NCBI GenBank assembly: GCA_016208105.1
Contig: JACQYS010000023.1
Coordinates: forward strand, 62,001-126,000
From: Desulfovibrio sp.
GTDB lineage: Bacteria > Desulfobacterota > Desulfovibrionia > Desulfovibrionales > Desulfovibrionaceae
DNA: 64,000 bases
Reading direction: 5' to 3'
Shown here one piece after another: positions 16,766-26,998 of this stretch. The notes under the pieces were generated by a model. The model did not search any database. It was not told where the DNA came from and saw only the letters and a program-made list of their open reading frames with translations. Position 1 is the first letter of the stretch. Every line of letters starts with the position of its first letter. The translations under genes were made by a program, and so were the position numbers.

Positions 16766-18625
16766 ATGATAGACAAAATATTGAACGCTAAGATGATGGT
16801 AAAAATACTTGGAGTTGCAATATTTATTATAAGCCTGTTTGTTGCGGCAATATTTACGATGTTGCTTCCCCAGGTTGAGAGTCGGCTTATCTCTGAAAAA
16901 CGTGACTTGCTTTCGAGCACGATGGATATTTCCTATAATCTTGTGAAAGAGTATCAGGAAAGAGTCGGAAAAGGCGAGTTCACGCTTGATGAGGCGAAAA
17001 AAAGAGCTGCTGAACGCATTAAGCATATGATGTACGGTGAGGGAAACTATTTTTGGATCCAGGATGCCGCGCTGCCGTACCCGAAGATGATAATGCATGC
17101 CACGAATCCCGGACTGGACGGGAAAGTTCTCGACTCTGACAAGTTCAATACGGCCACGAAGATGACGTTCGGTTCCAATGGGAAAGGCGAAGCGGTCAAA
17201 GGCAAGAATCTTTTCCAGGCCATGGTTGAGGTCGTGAAGAAATCGAAGGAAGGCTTTGTATCCTACGAATGGCCCAAGCTCATTCAGGGGAAACTTTCCA
17301 CGAAGTCCTATCCCAAAGAATCGCTGGTCCGCCTGTACGAGCCCTGGGGCTGGGTTATAGGGACCGGGATATACATTGATGATGTTGAGCGGGAACTCGG
17401 CACCCTGAAGTGGTTCGTCACGTTGCTCTCCGGAATTGTTGGCCTGCTCGCGTTCATCGTCACGTATTTATTGGCGAGAAGCATCTCCACACCCATCAAC
17501 AACCTTGTCCGTTACGCATCGGCAATCGCCGGCGGAGACTTGAACGCGCGCATCCAAGGGACTTTCCGGGGTGAATTGAAGGTTCTTGAGCAAAGCAACG
17601 TCCAGATGGTGGATCATCTTAAGCTGAAGATCGAAGAGGCGGACAAGGCCCTCAAATTGGCCGACCAGGAAACCGCGAAAGCCTTGGAATCATCGCGGGA
17701 AGCAGAAGAGGCGCGAGGGCGTGCGGAACTGGCGCGCGAAGAAGGCATGCTGCATGCCGCCCAGCAGCTTGAGGGCGTGGTTGAGATAGTCACCAGCGCG
17801 TCCAGCGAGCTTGCCTCCCAGATTGAAGTATCCAGCCAAGGCTCCCAGGACCAGTCCAGGCGAGTGGACGAAACCGCAACCGCCATGGAGGAGATGACGG
17901 CCACTGTGCTTGAGGTGGCGAAGAACGCGGCCCAAGCCTCGGAAACGTCCGGACGGGCCAAGCTCAAGGCGGAGGAGGGAGCGGCGATAGTCGGCAAGGT
18001 GGTCCAGGGTATCAACATGGTCAAGGCCCATGCCGATGAGCTGAAAACGGACATGGGGGCGCTCGGCAAGCATGCCGAGGGCATCAACCAGATCATGAAC
18101 ATGATCACCGACATTGCCGACCAGACCAACATGCTGGCCTTGAACGCCGCCATCGAAGCGGCCCGCGCGGGCGAGGCCGGTCGCGGGTTCGCCGTGGTCG
18201 CCGACGAGGTGCGAAAGCTCGCCGAGAAAACCATGAACGCCACCAAGGACGTCGGCGATTCGATACAGGGCATTCAGGAGAGCACGAAAAAGAACATCGA
18301 CAATGTGGACAGATCCGCAGTGACCATTCAGGAGGCCACCGAACTGGCCGGGCAATCCGGACAGGCGCTCAAGGAGATCGTGTCTCTCGTGGAATCAGCT
18401 TCCGACCAGGTGCGGTCCATTGCCACCGCGTCCGAGGAGCAGTCCGCCGCCAGCGAGGAGATAAACCGCAGCATCGAAGACATAAACAGGATATCCTCCG
18501 AGACCGCCGATGCCATGCGCCAATCTGCCCAGGCTGTGGACGAGCTCGCCGATCAGTCGAACGTATTGAAGAACCTTATCGACTCAATGAAGTCAGGCGG
18601 GGGGGCCGTAAGGGCGCTGAAATAG
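16766..18625 (+). CDS. methyl-accepting chemotaxis protein with a single Cache sensor
   Basis: A 619-residue transmembrane chemoreceptor. The order is: transmembrane helix about residues 9-30; a periplasmic Cache-type domain with [10 protein letters not shown] and [17 protein letters not shown]; a second helix near 215-238; a HAMP-like linker ([19 protein letters not shown]); then the coiled signalling domain with the conserved tip [20 protein letters not shown] and [17 protein letters not shown]. It has no C-terminal CheR-tethering pentapeptide. ATG 16766 is chosen over 16733 and 16748 because AGGTGG precedes it by about 6 bases. The first about 250 bases are AT-rich while the signalling half is GC-rich. 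The ligand is unknown, possibly a small organic acid as in related Cache receptors. Confidence 0.92.
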   Translation: MIDKILNAKMMVKILGVAIFIISLFVAAIFTMLLPQVESRLISEKRDLLSSTMDISYNLVKEYQERVGKGEFTLDEAKKRAAERIKHMMYGEGNYFWIQDAALPYPKMIMHATNPGLDGKVLDSDKFNTATKMTFGSNGKGEAVKGKNLFQAMVEVVKKSKEGFVSYEWPKLIQGKLSTKSYPKESLVRLYEPWGWVIGTGIYIDDVERELGTLKWFVTLLSGIVGLLAFIVTYLLARSISTPINNLVRYASAIAGGDLNARIQGTFRGELKVLEQSNVQMVDHLKLKIEEADKALKLADQETAKALESSREAEEARGRAELAREEGMLHAAQQLEGVVEIVTSASSELASQIEVSSQGSQDQSRRVDETATAMEEMTATVLEVAKNAAQASETSGRAKLKAEEGAAIVGKVVQGINMVKAHADELKTDMGALGKHAEGINQIMNMITDIADQTNMLALNAAIEAARAGEAGRGFAVVADEVRKLAEKTMNATKDVGDSIQGIQESTKKNIDNVDRSAVTIQEATELAGQSGQALKEIVSLVESASDQVRSIATASEEQSAASEEINRSIEDINRISSETADAMRQSAQAVDELADQSNVLKNLIDSMKSGGGAVRALK

Positions 18626-18639
18626 CGCCGGGCATTATG

Positions 18640-19551
18640 TTACATGGGCAGGGTGTGCTGGGCGTCCCCTGGCATGTGGTTTCCAATGAGTGAAGGCGAG
18701 AGAGGGTCGTGCCGGGCGTTCGCCTGGCGCGACCTTTCGAAATTCTGAGTCGCATAGCAGTAGACGCATCCGGCCGGGCAGGCGTCGTACATGCCGATGT
18801 CCCGGCTTGGGGCGCAGCGGCAGGCGTCCCGTTGTGAAGGGTCCTTGGCATCCGGAATGTCCAGGCCAAAAAGCCCGCTCAAGAACCCTGCGTCCACGCA
18901 CGCCCCCGGAGTGAATCCAAAACCTTGAAGCGCTGCTTCGTCAGCGCAGCTGACCGGTTCCATTCCCGCCTCTCTGGCCATGGCGGCCATGGACGTGAAC
19001 ATGGACGCAAGGCTCTTCTCGTCCGGCACCAGAAGGTGCGCCTTGGCCAGTTCCATGCGTTTGCGGATCTTCTTGTACGGCTCCATCACACTCACTGTCA
19101 CCCGCCGGGTAAAGCCGGCAAGCTCCCTGGAAAGATGTTCGAAAGACCGGATGTGGAAATCCGTGTCCGTAGCGCTTGTAAGAACGACAGGGTCGTATCT
19201 CCACAGAACGCGCTCCGGTCCCAGGGTGCCCGCGAGATTCTTGAAGACGTCCAGGCGCAGGGGCAGGGGAGGCATGCCCGGGTGCATGTTCACAGGGTAT
19301 TCGACCAGGGTGAACTGAAAAACGTACCGGTAGCCACGCGAATCCAAAGCCGGCAGATGCCGCATCAAGGGCCTCGGGTCGCGGGTCCAGAACACCAGGG
19401 CGGAGACGTTCTCGGGCGTAAGGCTTATCCGGGCCACCTGGCGGGAGTTGAACGGATTGGGCACCGCGCACCAGCCAGCATCAATGCGGTTTAAAAACCA
19501 CTGCGCGTAGTGGGCGGGCAGGTCGGCGCGCCTGGTGGCGCTTATGATCAT
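18640..19551 (-). CDS. DUF1848 family protein with C-terminal cysteine cluster
   Basis: The 303-residue protein starts MIISATRRADLPAHYAQWF and carries VFWTRDPRP, RYVFQFTL and RVLWRYDPVVLT, all typical of DUF1848, then a C-terminal cluster CRCAPSRDIGMYDACPAGC followed by VYCYA. The clustered cysteines suggest an Fe-S cluster, and the family has been compared with radical-SAM or spore-photoproduct-lyase-like proteins, but no activity is established. Its ATG overlaps the stop of the upstream glycosidase gene by four bases (ATGA), so the two are translationally coupled. It ends 15 bases from the convergent chemoreceptor gene. Confidence 0.85.
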   Translation of the reverse strand: MIISATRRADLPAHYAQWFLNRIDAGWCAVPNPFNSRQVARISLTPENVSALVFWTRDPRPLMRHLPALDSRGYRYVFQFTLVEYPVNMHPGMPPLPLRLDVFKNLAGTLGPERVLWRYDPVVLTSATDTDFHIRSFEHLSRELAGFTRRVTVSVMEPYKKIRKRMELAKAHLLVPDEKSLASMFTSMAAMAREAGMEPVSCADEAALQGFGFTPGACVDAGFLSGLFGLDIPDAKDPSQRDACRCAPSRDIGMYDACPAGCVYCYATQNFERSRQANARHDPLSPSLIGNHMPGDAQHTLPM

Positions 19552-21224
19552 GGCAGGCGGACCGGCAGGCGCCCCCTGAACGCTATTGTGCCCATCATGG
19601 CCGAGGACAGGGCCTGTACGGAAGCCGGCACGTCCCCGTAGGTGGCGATGCTGGCCGGGGCGTCGGGAAAGAGCGACAGGTCGTACGGGGCACCCATGGC
19701 CACATGAACGAGCCCCTGGGGCTTCACGGCCAGCAGGGCGCGCACCAGGCTTTGCTGGGCGGGGTTGCGGATGGCGTCGTAGGTGATGGCCACCACCTTG
19801 TCCGCCTGCCCTGCTGCTTCCACGGCGCGGTTGAAATCCTGCGGCGAAGGTTCCTTGGCCGTGCGGATCAGAAGAGTCTCCGAAGGCAGCGTCAAGGCGT
19901 CCACAGGGTCGAAAGAGGCGCGTTCAGGCCAGACCACCAGAATCTTGTCCTTTTGCTTGAAGGGCAGGAGCTTGAGACGGTCATGGCGCAGGGTCATGCT
20001 GTCCTGGGCGGCGGCCAGGGCCGCTTGACGGTTTTCGGCGGAGCCCACTTCGAAGGCGATCTCCTGGGACCGGTCCCGGATGGCCGCCGCGTCCAGAAGG
20101 CCGTATTGTTGCTTGGCGGCCAGGATGCGCCCTAGCGCGCGGTCTATGGCGGCCATGGGAATCTCGCCGGATTTCACGGCCGAGACAAGGGCGTCGAAGG
20201 CCAGGATCTGGTCCTTGGGGTCATGGCCGATATCGGCGCCGAAGAGCAGTATGTCCGCCCCGGCCTTGGCTGCCAGCACGGCAGCCCGGATAGTGCCGAC
20301 ACCTTTGGAAAGGGCGCCCATGCCGAGCGAATCGGTTATGATGAGCCCGCCAAAGCGCATGTCCTTGCGCAATACTCCTTCCAGAACGCGCGTCGACAGC
20401 GTTGCCGGAAGCTCTTTCGCGGGCTCGAGCGCGGGCACCTCCACGTGGGCGGTCATGACCGCCGGGGCGCCCGCCTTGAAGGCGGCGGTGAAGGGGGGGA
20501 AATCCACGCGCTCGAGGGTCGTCTTGTTGTGGTTGGAGACCGGCAAGCCAAGGTGGGAGTCGACATCGGTGTCGCCATGCCCGGGGAAATGCTTGGGCGT
20601 GCAGAGCATTTTCGCCTTGACGTATTCCTCCACCATGGCGGCGGTAAGCCGGGAAACGGCGTTGGAGTCCGACCCGAAGGAGCGAATGCCGATGACGGGG
20701 TTTTGCGGATTGGAGTTGACGTCCGCTACAGGCGAATAATTCATGTTGATGCCCAGCACCGCCAGCTCTCTGGCCAATACCCGGGCCATGCCCCGGGCGT
20801 GTTCCCTGTTGCCGGTGGCGGCTATGGCCATCTGGCTGGGGAACACCGTCACCCCGTCGCGCAAGCGATTGACCGGGCCGCCCTCCTGGTCGACGCCCAC
20901 AAAAAGGCCGATGGGGTTGGGGTTCTTGGCTGCCAGAGCCTGGGCCCCGGCGTTCAGGGCGGCCACCTGCCCCAGGTTCTCCACGTTGCCCCAGGCCGAG
21001 TAGAGGATGATGCCGCCGATGGCGCGCTTTGAGATCATCTCGGCCAGTTCCGGCGAAACTACGGGCCCCTTGAACGCCACCAGCATCATCTGCCCGACTT
21101 TCTCCTCCAGGGTCATGGAAGAGAGAATGCGGTCGGGTGTGGCGGCGTGTCCTTCACAGAAGGGCAGCAGGGCGACAAGGAAGAGAAGGAAAACCTGGCG
21201 GGAGAAAGGCGACGAGTGCTTCAT
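19548..21224 (-). CDS. glycoside hydrolase family 3, beta-N-acetylhexosaminidase-like
   Basis: A 558-residue exported enzyme. An N-terminal signal peptide (VFLLFLVALLPFCEGHA) precedes the GH3 TIM barrel with LEEKVGQMMLVAF, GLFVGVDQEGGPVNRL, CTPKHFPGHGDTDVDSH and the nucleophile region GLIITDSLGMGAL. The KHFPGHGDTxxDSH motif is that of NagZ-type hexosaminidases. Unlike the compact cytoplasmic NagZ (about 340 residues) it has a signal and an additional C-terminal domain of about 180 residues. It probably acts on peptidoglycan or chitin fragments in the periplasm. The gene is coupled to the DUF1848 gene by a four-base overlap. Confidence 0.87.
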   Translation of the reverse strand: MKHSSPFSRQVFLLFLVALLPFCEGHAATPDRILSSMTLEEKVGQMMLVAFKGPVVSPELAEMISKRAIGGIILYSAWGNVENLGQVAALNAGAQALAAKNPNPIGLFVGVDQEGGPVNRLRDGVTVFPSQMAIAATGNREHARGMARVLARELAVLGINMNYSPVADVNSNPQNPVIGIRSFGSDSNAVSRLTAAMVEEYVKAKMLCTPKHFPGHGDTDVDSHLGLPVSNHNKTTLERVDFPPFTAAFKAGAPAVMTAHVEVPALEPAKELPATLSTRVLEGVLRKDMRFGGLIITDSLGMGALSKGVGTIRAAVLAAKAGADILLFGADIGHDPKDQILAFDALVSAVKSGEIPMAAIDRALGRILAAKQQYGLLDAAAIRDRSQEIAFEVGSAENRQAALAAAQDSMTLRHDRLKLLPFKQKDKILVVWPERASFDPVDALTLPSETLLIRTAKEPSPQDFNRAVEAAGQADKVVAITYDAIRNPAQQSLVRALLAVKPQGLVHVAMGAPYDLSLFPDAPASIATYGDVPASVQALSSAMMGTIAFRGRLPVRLP

Positions 21225-21351
21225 GGCTCCTCGTACCCCAAACAGCGGAAAATAGGAATGGTGGGGGCATCCGCTCCCCGGTGTGGTTCATGTTTCCGTG
21301 GCGGGTATTGGAACCGCTAGTTCGTGCCGCACCCGGGATGCATGAGCCGCC

Positions 21352-22008
21352 TTAAGCCTGGCCGAGCCGCACGGCTTCGGAAATGAACCGATGGAGGTTC
21401 TCCGACATGCTGCTGGTCATGGAGCCGAACTCAAGGCCTATGCACTTGTTGTCCGGTGTGTTTCTCAGTGATCTGACTGACGCCTTGAACGTGTTGTCGT
21501 CCTGAGCGGCCAACTGGCGGCTTTCTAGGACAACCGGCGTGTCGACTCCAAGCTGCGGAGCGCCTGAGTCCGAAGGAAAGACGAAACTGCATCCGCCGTT
21601 GCTCAAGTCCGTGATCATTCCGTGCACTTGCTCCTGGCCAGCGTGCAGGACAGCTTCGAACAGACAGTTGATCCGGGTGTGCTTGCGAACGTTGACCAAT
21701 TCCAGATTTGCCGGATAGCCAAGGAAGAGCATGGGATATGGAGACATGACGAAACGGATGATGTGGCTGTTGAAGGCCACGGCCATGCCCGGGCACAAGG
21801 TGTAGCAGGTCATGTTGTTTCCGGAATAGAGCAGGGGATAGATTCTGTTCGGCTCCGTTTCGGCTTGCTTCGGAACGCTGACGAGTATGAACCGTTTCGG
21901 GCAGATGCCGATCAGGAAGGAATTGAGACGTTCTTCGAGCCCGTCGATCTCAAGATATAATGGTGTTCCCACAGAGAGTTTAGAGAGGAGCTTTCTGTTG
22001 TCGTTCAT
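21352..22008 (-). CDS. PilZ domain protein, YcgR-like
   Basis: A 218-residue cytoplasmic protein. The N-terminal half resembles the YcgR flagellar-brake domain (VGTPLYLEIDG, FRVM-like RFVMSPYPML). The C-terminal PilZ domain shows the c-di-GMP-binding motifs RKHTR and DLSNGG about 30 residues apart. YcgR proteins slow flagella or control adhesion on binding c-di-GMP (family knowledge). GGGAG lies ten bases before the ATG. It lies downstream of the pseudo-receiver/TPR gene on the same strand, 71 bases away, so the pair could be co-transcribed. Confidence 0.83.
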   Translation of the reverse strand: MNDNRKLLSKLSVGTPLYLEIDGLEERLNSFLIGICPKRFILVSVPKQAETEPNRIYPLLYSGNNMTCYTLCPGMAVAFNSHIIRFVMSPYPMLFLGYPANLELVNVRKHTRINCLFEAVLHAGQEQVHGMITDLSNGGCSFVFPSDSGAPQLGVDTPVVLESRQLAAQDDNTFKASVRSLRNTPDNKCIGLEFGSMTSSMSENLHRFISEAVRLGQA

Positions 22009-22079
22009 TGTGTTTTCTCCCGCTTCAAATTTTAAACAACAACAGCGGAGTATGAGTGTAGTAAACTATAACATGTTCT

Positions 22080-23474
22080 CTACACGGTCGCAGGATTTGC
22101 TTTCGCCCCAGCGGTAATCTTGTGCAATTCCATTGAGAGCTTCCTTGCTGGTTCATAGTCTGGAACCAGCAGAAGCGCGTTGTCCACAAACTTGACGGCG
22201 TCGTTGTACTCCTTGTTCTTTGAAAATATCATTCCAGCATTGTACGATACGGTAGGATCGTTTTTGTGAAGAGAGGGGTTGATTCGCAGGGCGCGTCGCA
22301 TACAGGTGCTGGCGTTGTCGAAATCCTCGCCGTCGTTGTATGCTAGGGCAAGATTATAATAGACTATGTCGTTCTCTTTATCTATTTCAAGCGCTCTTTG
22401 ATATTCATGTACTGCGTCTTTCCACTTGCCTTTCTTCCTCAGAAATATCCCGAGATTGTTGAAGAGGTGGATATGTGACTTGTCAAGATTCGAGCCATGG
22501 ATGTCGATCGCTTTTCTAAAGTATACCTCTGCTTCAGGATCGTTGTTTTCCGCACAGATTGCGCCAATTTTTATAGCGGTTTCACTTATTGTGTCGGAAA
22601 CCTTCTTTGTAGTCATCTTCATTACGGAGTCGAATGTCCCGTGCGCATCGTCGGAGTGGCCGAGCTGAAGGTGGAGCCGCGCGATCTCCATCTTGCGCTC
22701 CATATTGAGTGGAGAAAGAGCGTCCAACTTTTCAAGGTAGTGCACAACCTTGTCTTTCTCCCCCCGTTCATGAAAGTACGTAACAAGCTTTGATATGGGC
22801 TCGAAGAAGAGTTCGTCCACGTAACTCGCGTGTTCGTAGGCCTCAACCATCTCCTCTTCTTGCTCCAGCCCTTTGTATGCGTCTCCCATGAGCATGTAGG
22901 CGACGGCGCTGTCCGGAAACGTCTCAAATATTTTTTTGCATATAACAAGAACATGCCTGTAGGAGCCTTGTTTTAGGTATTCTTCCGCCCCCGCGATCAG
23001 CTTTTCCAGATTGCCGTGTGGTTTTATTATCGATGCGACTTTGTTGAGAAGCTGGTTGATCACAACGGGCTTTGATATCCAGTTGTCGGCGATATGCTGC
23101 TCTCTTAAGAGCGCAAGTTGATGCACCTCTGCCTCTGTGGTGACGATCACCACCTTGCAGTTCCGAATTTTCCACGCGACTTGTTTGATTATTTCATCTA
23201 TTCTTGCGTTGTTGATCATTGTTTGCGCAAAGAATATGAGCGATTTTTTCCTGACGCTCATCTCCTTTACACATTTGAGTATATGTTCTTGGCATGTGAG
23301 TACCGTCATGCCATTTGATGGTAGCCCAAGTTCCGTTATTATTGTTCTTCGAAACACATTAATAAATATCCTGTCGTCGCTTGCAACGATAATGTGCCCA
23401 AAGTCTTTGTTTATATAGTCAATTATAATGGATTGAGCATTTCTGGGTGTAGGAGTGGCATTAATGACTGGCAT
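22080..23474 (-). CDS. receiver-like domain fused to TPR repeats
   Basis: A 464-residue protein. Residues about 20-145 look like a CheY receiver fold (HIIVASDDRIFINVFRRTI; conserved Lys in WISKP), but the phospho-acceptor position reads SLIFFAQTM instead of the usual hydrophobic-Asp, so this is a likely pseudo-receiver. Then come six or more TPR units (AYMLMGDAYKGLEQEEEMVEAY, NLGIFLRKKGKWKDAVHEYQ is one of the clearest, cited by position about 320-370). ATG 23474 is chosen because GGAG precedes it by six bases; the frame extends upstream without support. The gene is visibly less GC-rich than its neighbours. Role unknown, perhaps a signalling scaffold with the PilZ protein. Confidence 0.8.
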   Translation of the reverse strand: MPVINATPTPRNAQSIIIDYINKDFGHIIVASDDRIFINVFRRTIITELGLPSNGMTVLTCQEHILKCVKEMSVRKKSLIFFAQTMINNARIDEIIKQVAWKIRNCKVVIVTTEAEVHQLALLREQHIADNWISKPVVINQLLNKVASIIKPHGNLEKLIAGAEEYLKQGSYRHVLVICKKIFETFPDSAVAYMLMGDAYKGLEQEEEMVEAYEHASYVDELFFEPISKLVTYFHERGEKDKVVHYLEKLDALSPLNMERKMEIARLHLQLGHSDDAHGTFDSVMKMTTKKVSDTISETAIKIGAICAENNDPEAEVYFRKAIDIHGSNLDKSHIHLFNNLGIFLRKKGKWKDAVHEYQRALEIDKENDIVYYNLALAYNDGEDFDNASTCMRRALRINPSLHKNDPTVSYNAGMIFSKNKEYNDAVKFVDNALLLVPDYEPARKLSMELHKITAGAKANPATV

Positions 23475-23840
23475 AATGTTCTCCGCCTCCTTGGTCAGCC
23501 GCAGTGGCATACTGTTTGAGTGGCCACTGGACTTCCGAAACAACCTCGACGCCTTGACTTGGCAACACGGTGCCACGCAGTTGTGTGACCAGCAGACATT
23601 AAAATAAATGCGAGATGCAGGAATTTTTGTTTTACTGTTACAAGTAGTCTATGCATTCATCTTTATCATGCAGCCATTCCAAATAGGATATCCGATCCCG
23701 ACGGGTCTTTCAGTTTCTCTTACACCATGATCGCCCGGGAAAATCAAGTGCGTTTGGCAAGGACAATTTTTACGGCGATTGCCTGCGAAACCCGGGCGCG
23801 GCGAACCTTCCGCCTAAGGTTTCATGGTGAAGGAGCAGCA
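23475..23840. other. gene-free region between the TPR protein and malic enzyme genes
   Basis: About 365 bases of low-GC sequence that must hold the promoter of the minus-strand TPR gene. I see no convincing -35/-10 pair, operator or RNA. The malic enzyme terminator lies at its right end. Confidence 0.4.
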
Positions 23841-23867
23841 AAAAAAAGGCGCGCCCGAGGGCGCGCC
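23841..23867 (-). terminator. terminator of the malic enzyme gene
   Basis: GGCGCGCC-CGAG-GGCGCGCC preceded by seven A on the plus strand, so on the minus strand the hairpin ends in seven T. It lies 24 bases after the malic enzyme stop. Confidence 0.9.
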
Positions 23868-23890
23868 TTGTAGAGGTCAAAAGCGGTGTT

Positions 23891-25222
23891 TTAGACGATC
23901 ATGCTCAGGTCGTAGGTGGTGAGGAACTGGTTCATGCGCTTGTGGGCATCGTCCATGCGCTTGCGCAGGTCCTTCCTGTACTGTTCGAGGTCGAGCTTCT
24001 TGGTGGCCACGCCGGTATCCATGGCGGCCTTGGCCACGGCGGGGGCTTCCCACTCGAGCATGCGGAAGTCCAGGGCCTTGGGCATGACGTAGTCCAGGCC
24101 GAGCTTGAGTTCCTTCACGCCGTACATATCGCAGATTTCGGAAGGAACGGGCTCCTTGGCCAACTCGGCAATGGCTTTGGCAGCGGCCATCTTCATCTCT
24201 TCGTTGATCATCCTGGAACCGGCGTCCAGGGCTCCGCGGAAAATGAAGGGGAAGCCGGAGACGTTGTTGACCTGGTTCGGGAAGTCCGAACGGCCGGTGC
24301 CCATGATGGCGTCGGGGCGGGCGGCCTTGGCGTCGGGATAGGGGATTTCGGGGTCGGGGTTGGCCATGGCGAAGATCACCGGAGACTTGCCCATGCCCTT
24401 GACCATGTCCTGGTTGACCGCGTCCTTGACGGAAAGGCCCAGGAACACGTCTGCGCCCTTCATGGCTTCGCCAAGGCTTGCGTATTCCTTCTTCTGCGCG
24501 TCGCCGAAGAAGGCTTTGGTGGCGTGCAGGCCGGTGCGGCTCTTGTTGATGTGGCCCTTGGTGTCGAACATGGCGATGTTCTCGCGGGCGATGCCCATGG
24601 CCACGTACAGCTTGGAGCAGGCGATGGCGGCCGCGCCGGCGCCGGAAACGACCACGCGCAGATCCTCGATCTTCTTGCCGGTGATCTCGCAGGCGTTCAG
24701 AAGCCCGGCTGCGGACACGATGGCGGTGCCGTGCTGGTCGTCGTGGAAAACGGGGATCTCAAGCATTTCGATCAAGGTCTGCTCGATTTCGAAACACTCG
24801 GGAGCCTTTATGTCTTCCAGGTTGATGCCGCCCACGGAGGGTTCGAGCATCTTGCAGAACTCGATGACCTGCTCGGGTTTGGCCGCGTTGATGTTCAGGT
24901 CGTAGACGTCGATGTCGGCAAAGATCTTGAAGAGAAAACCCTTGCCTTCCATGACGGGCTTGCCGGCCTTGGGGCCGATGTTGCCAAGGCCCAGAACGGC
25001 GGTGCCGTTGGACACGACGGCGACGTTGTTGCCGCGGTTGGTGTAGTCGTAAATCTTCGACGGGTCGGCATGGATTGCGCGGCACGCCTCCGCCACGCCC
25101 GGCGAGTAGGCCATGGAGAGGTCTTTCTGGTTGCGGAAGGGTTTGCAGGGAACCACTTCAAGCTTGCCGACACGCGCTGCCGAATGGTAGCGCAGGGCTT
25201 CCTCTTTGGTGAACAGGGCCAT
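23891..25222 (-). CDS. malic enzyme (malate dehydrogenase, oxaloacetate-decarboxylating)
   Basis: It decarboxylates malate to pyruvate with reduction of NAD(P). The 443-residue product has [53 protein letters not shown] and the nucleotide-binding [15 protein letters not shown]. The length fits the short bacterial form without the phosphotransacetylase-like tail of MaeB. The start is ATG 25222 ([10 protein letters not shown]): GGAGG lies about 8 bases upstream, inside the sequence that would encode the alternative start at 25237. In sulfate reducers malic enzyme links C4 acids and pyruvate. It is transcribed alone. Confidence 0.94.
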   Translation of the reverse strand: MALFTKEEALRYHSAARVGKLEVVPCKPFRNQKDLSMAYSPGVAEACRAIHADPSKIYDYTNRGNNVAVVSNGTAVLGLGNIGPKAGKPVMEGKGFLFKIFADIDVYDLNINAAKPEQVIEFCKMLEPSVGGINLEDIKAPECFEIEQTLIEMLEIPVFHDDQHGTAIVSAAGLLNACEITGKKIEDLRVVVSGAGAAAIACSKLYVAMGIARENIAMFDTKGHINKSRTGLHATKAFFGDAQKKEYASLGEAMKGADVFLGLSVKDAVNQDMVKGMGKSPVIFAMANPDPEIPYPDAKAARPDAIMGTGRSDFPNQVNNVSGFPFIFRGALDAGSRMINEEMKMAAAKAIAELAKEPVPSEICDMYGVKELKLGLDYVMPKALDFRMLEWEAPAVAKAAMDTGVATKKLDLEQYRKDLRKRMDDAHKRMNQFLTTYDLSMIV

Positions 25223-25349
25223 ATTTGTGACCTCCAAAATGCGGTCAAGCGTTGAAGCGGGCGAGAGCGAGCGATTTGATTTTTAGGTCACTCCGCCGGA
25301 TTGCGCAACATGTTTCGCGTGGCCTGATTCTTGATTCGTAAAGGACGCA

Positions 25350-26912
25350 ATGCGCACATTGGTCATAAATTTGACCCGCTTCGGGGACCTGCTCCAGACG
25401 CAACCAGTGTTTACGGGGCTCAAGCAGGCAGGCGGCGAGGTCGGCCTGGTCTGCCTCCAGAACTTTCAGGCCGCCACCAGGCTTGTGAGGCATTTGGATT
25501 CGGTGTTCCCTGTGGCTGGTGCGAAATTCCTGGCCGAACTCGACCGGGGCTGGCCCCTGGCTCTGGGCGACTGTCTCGGCTGGGCCCATGGCGTCCGCGC
25601 GGACTTTAAGCCTGAGTGCATCATCAACCTGACCCCTTCGCTCCCCGGGAGGCTCCTGGCCAAGATTCTCGGGGATGTTCCCGTGCTGGGCTTCGCGCTC
25701 GACGACTTTGGTTTCGGCTCCTACTCCACGCCGTGGGCCGCTTTTTTGGAGGCCACATCGCGGTACAGGGGCTCAAGCCCGTTCAATCTCGTGGATCTCT
25801 TTTTCAAGGCCGCCCACCTGGGAGACGCACCCAGAGACTTCCGCCTGGCCGACCCGGACCCTCAGGCGTTGCTGGCCGTGCAAGGCATGGTCTCGGAGCA
25901 ATGCGCACTCGCGAACTCCGGCCTTGTGGGCATGCAGCTCGGGGCAAGCGCGGCCAAACGCCAGTGGCCCACCGGGCATTTCGCCAGAACCGCTGAGTTT
26001 TTATGGGAGCGTCACCGGCTGCTGCCGGTGCTTTTGGGCTCAAAAGAGGAAGAGCCTCTGGCAATGTCCTTCGCGGCCGGTTCCAGCGTGCCCCATGTGA
26101 ACCTGGTTGGGCGCACCGGCCTTAGCGAACTGGCAGCGGCCGTCGGCATGCTGCGGCTTCTGGTCACCAACGACACGGGCACCATGCATCTGGCCGCCGG
26201 GCTTGACGTGCCCATCCTGGCGATCTTTCTGGCCACGGCCCAGCCGTGGGACACCGGACCGTACCGGGCCGGGACCTGCTGCCTGGAACCGGACATGGAG
26301 TGCCACCCCTGCTCGTTCTCCCACGAATGCCAGACAGGCTGGTCCTGCCGGGAAGCCGTCACTCCGGAAGCCGCAACGGCCTTTCTGGACGGTTTCCTCA
26401 CGAGCGGCAGGTGGCCCGAACTCTCAGGACTTGGGGCAAGGGCCTGGGAGAGTGTGAACGGGCAGGGCGGGTTCTTGTCCCTTGCGTCCCGCTCCGGCCA
26501 CGGGAAGAGCCTGCCCGCCGTATGGAACGCGATTCAGCGCGCCGCATGGCGGCGGTTTCTTGACGGCGAACCGCTTGTTTTCACGGGCGACGAAGCCGAG
26601 AACCTGCCGCTTGCATTCAGAACCAGGCTGCACGGTGTTCTCTCCCAGGCCTCCGGGCTCTGCGAAGTGCTCCTCAAGCAGGCCCAGGTGCTGTCCCATG
26701 CGCAACACCAGACCATGCGCTCCAAATTCATGGGAACCTGGCAGCGCCTGGAATCCCTGTTTGCTTCCGAGCCTTCCTTGAGCGCCCTGTCGCATCTGTG
26801 GATGCACCTCTCCCAGGCCGAAAGTCACGATCTCTCTCACTTCACCGGATTCGCCGGAAGGGTCTCCGAATTCGTCTCGTCGCTTGCCCGCCTGCTCGCT
26901 CCGCGGCAGTAA
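25350..26912 (+). CDS. glycosyltransferase family 9 (heptosyltransferase-like) with extra C-terminal domain
   Basis: A 520-residue protein. The N-terminal about 350 residues are a GT-B fold of family 9: MRTLVINLTRFGDLLQTQPV, QLGASAAKRQWP and LVTNDTGTMHLAAGLDVP, all standard for ADP-heptose transferases, plus a Cys-rich CHPCSFSHECQTGWSC stretch. The family normally ends near 350-370 residues; the extra about 150 residues (from about 370) are helical and unrecognised. AAAGGA precedes the ATG. The two following small genes may be flagellar, so the substrate could be LPS core or a surface protein; this is an inference. Confidence 0.85.
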   Translation: MRTLVINLTRFGDLLQTQPVFTGLKQAGGEVGLVCLQNFQAATRLVRHLDSVFPVAGAKFLAELDRGWPLALGDCLGWAHGVRADFKPECIINLTPSLPGRLLAKILGDVPVLGFALDDFGFGSYSTPWAAFLEATSRYRGSSPFNLVDLFFKAAHLGDAPRDFRLADPDPQALLAVQGMVSEQCALANSGLVGMQLGASAAKRQWPTGHFARTAEFLWERHRLLPVLLGSKEEEPLAMSFAAGSSVPHVNLVGRTGLSELAAAVGMLRLLVTNDTGTMHLAAGLDVPILAIFLATAQPWDTGPYRAGTCCLEPDMECHPCSFSHECQTGWSCREAVTPEAATAFLDGFLTSGRWPELSGLGARAWESVNGQGGFLSLASRSGHGKSLPAVWNAIQRAAWRRFLDGEPLVFTGDEAENLPLAFRTRLHGVLSQASGLCEVLLKQAQVLSHAQHQTMRSKFMGTWQRLESLFASEPSLSALSHLWMHLSQAESHDLSHFTGFAGRVSEFVSSLARLLAPRQ

Positions 26913-26998
26913 ACAACATCTGGCATCCTCCTTGCACTGACGGTGCTGCAGGAATTTATTTCCACCACCGCCACATCCTTATTTGAGGAGGGAGAGAC

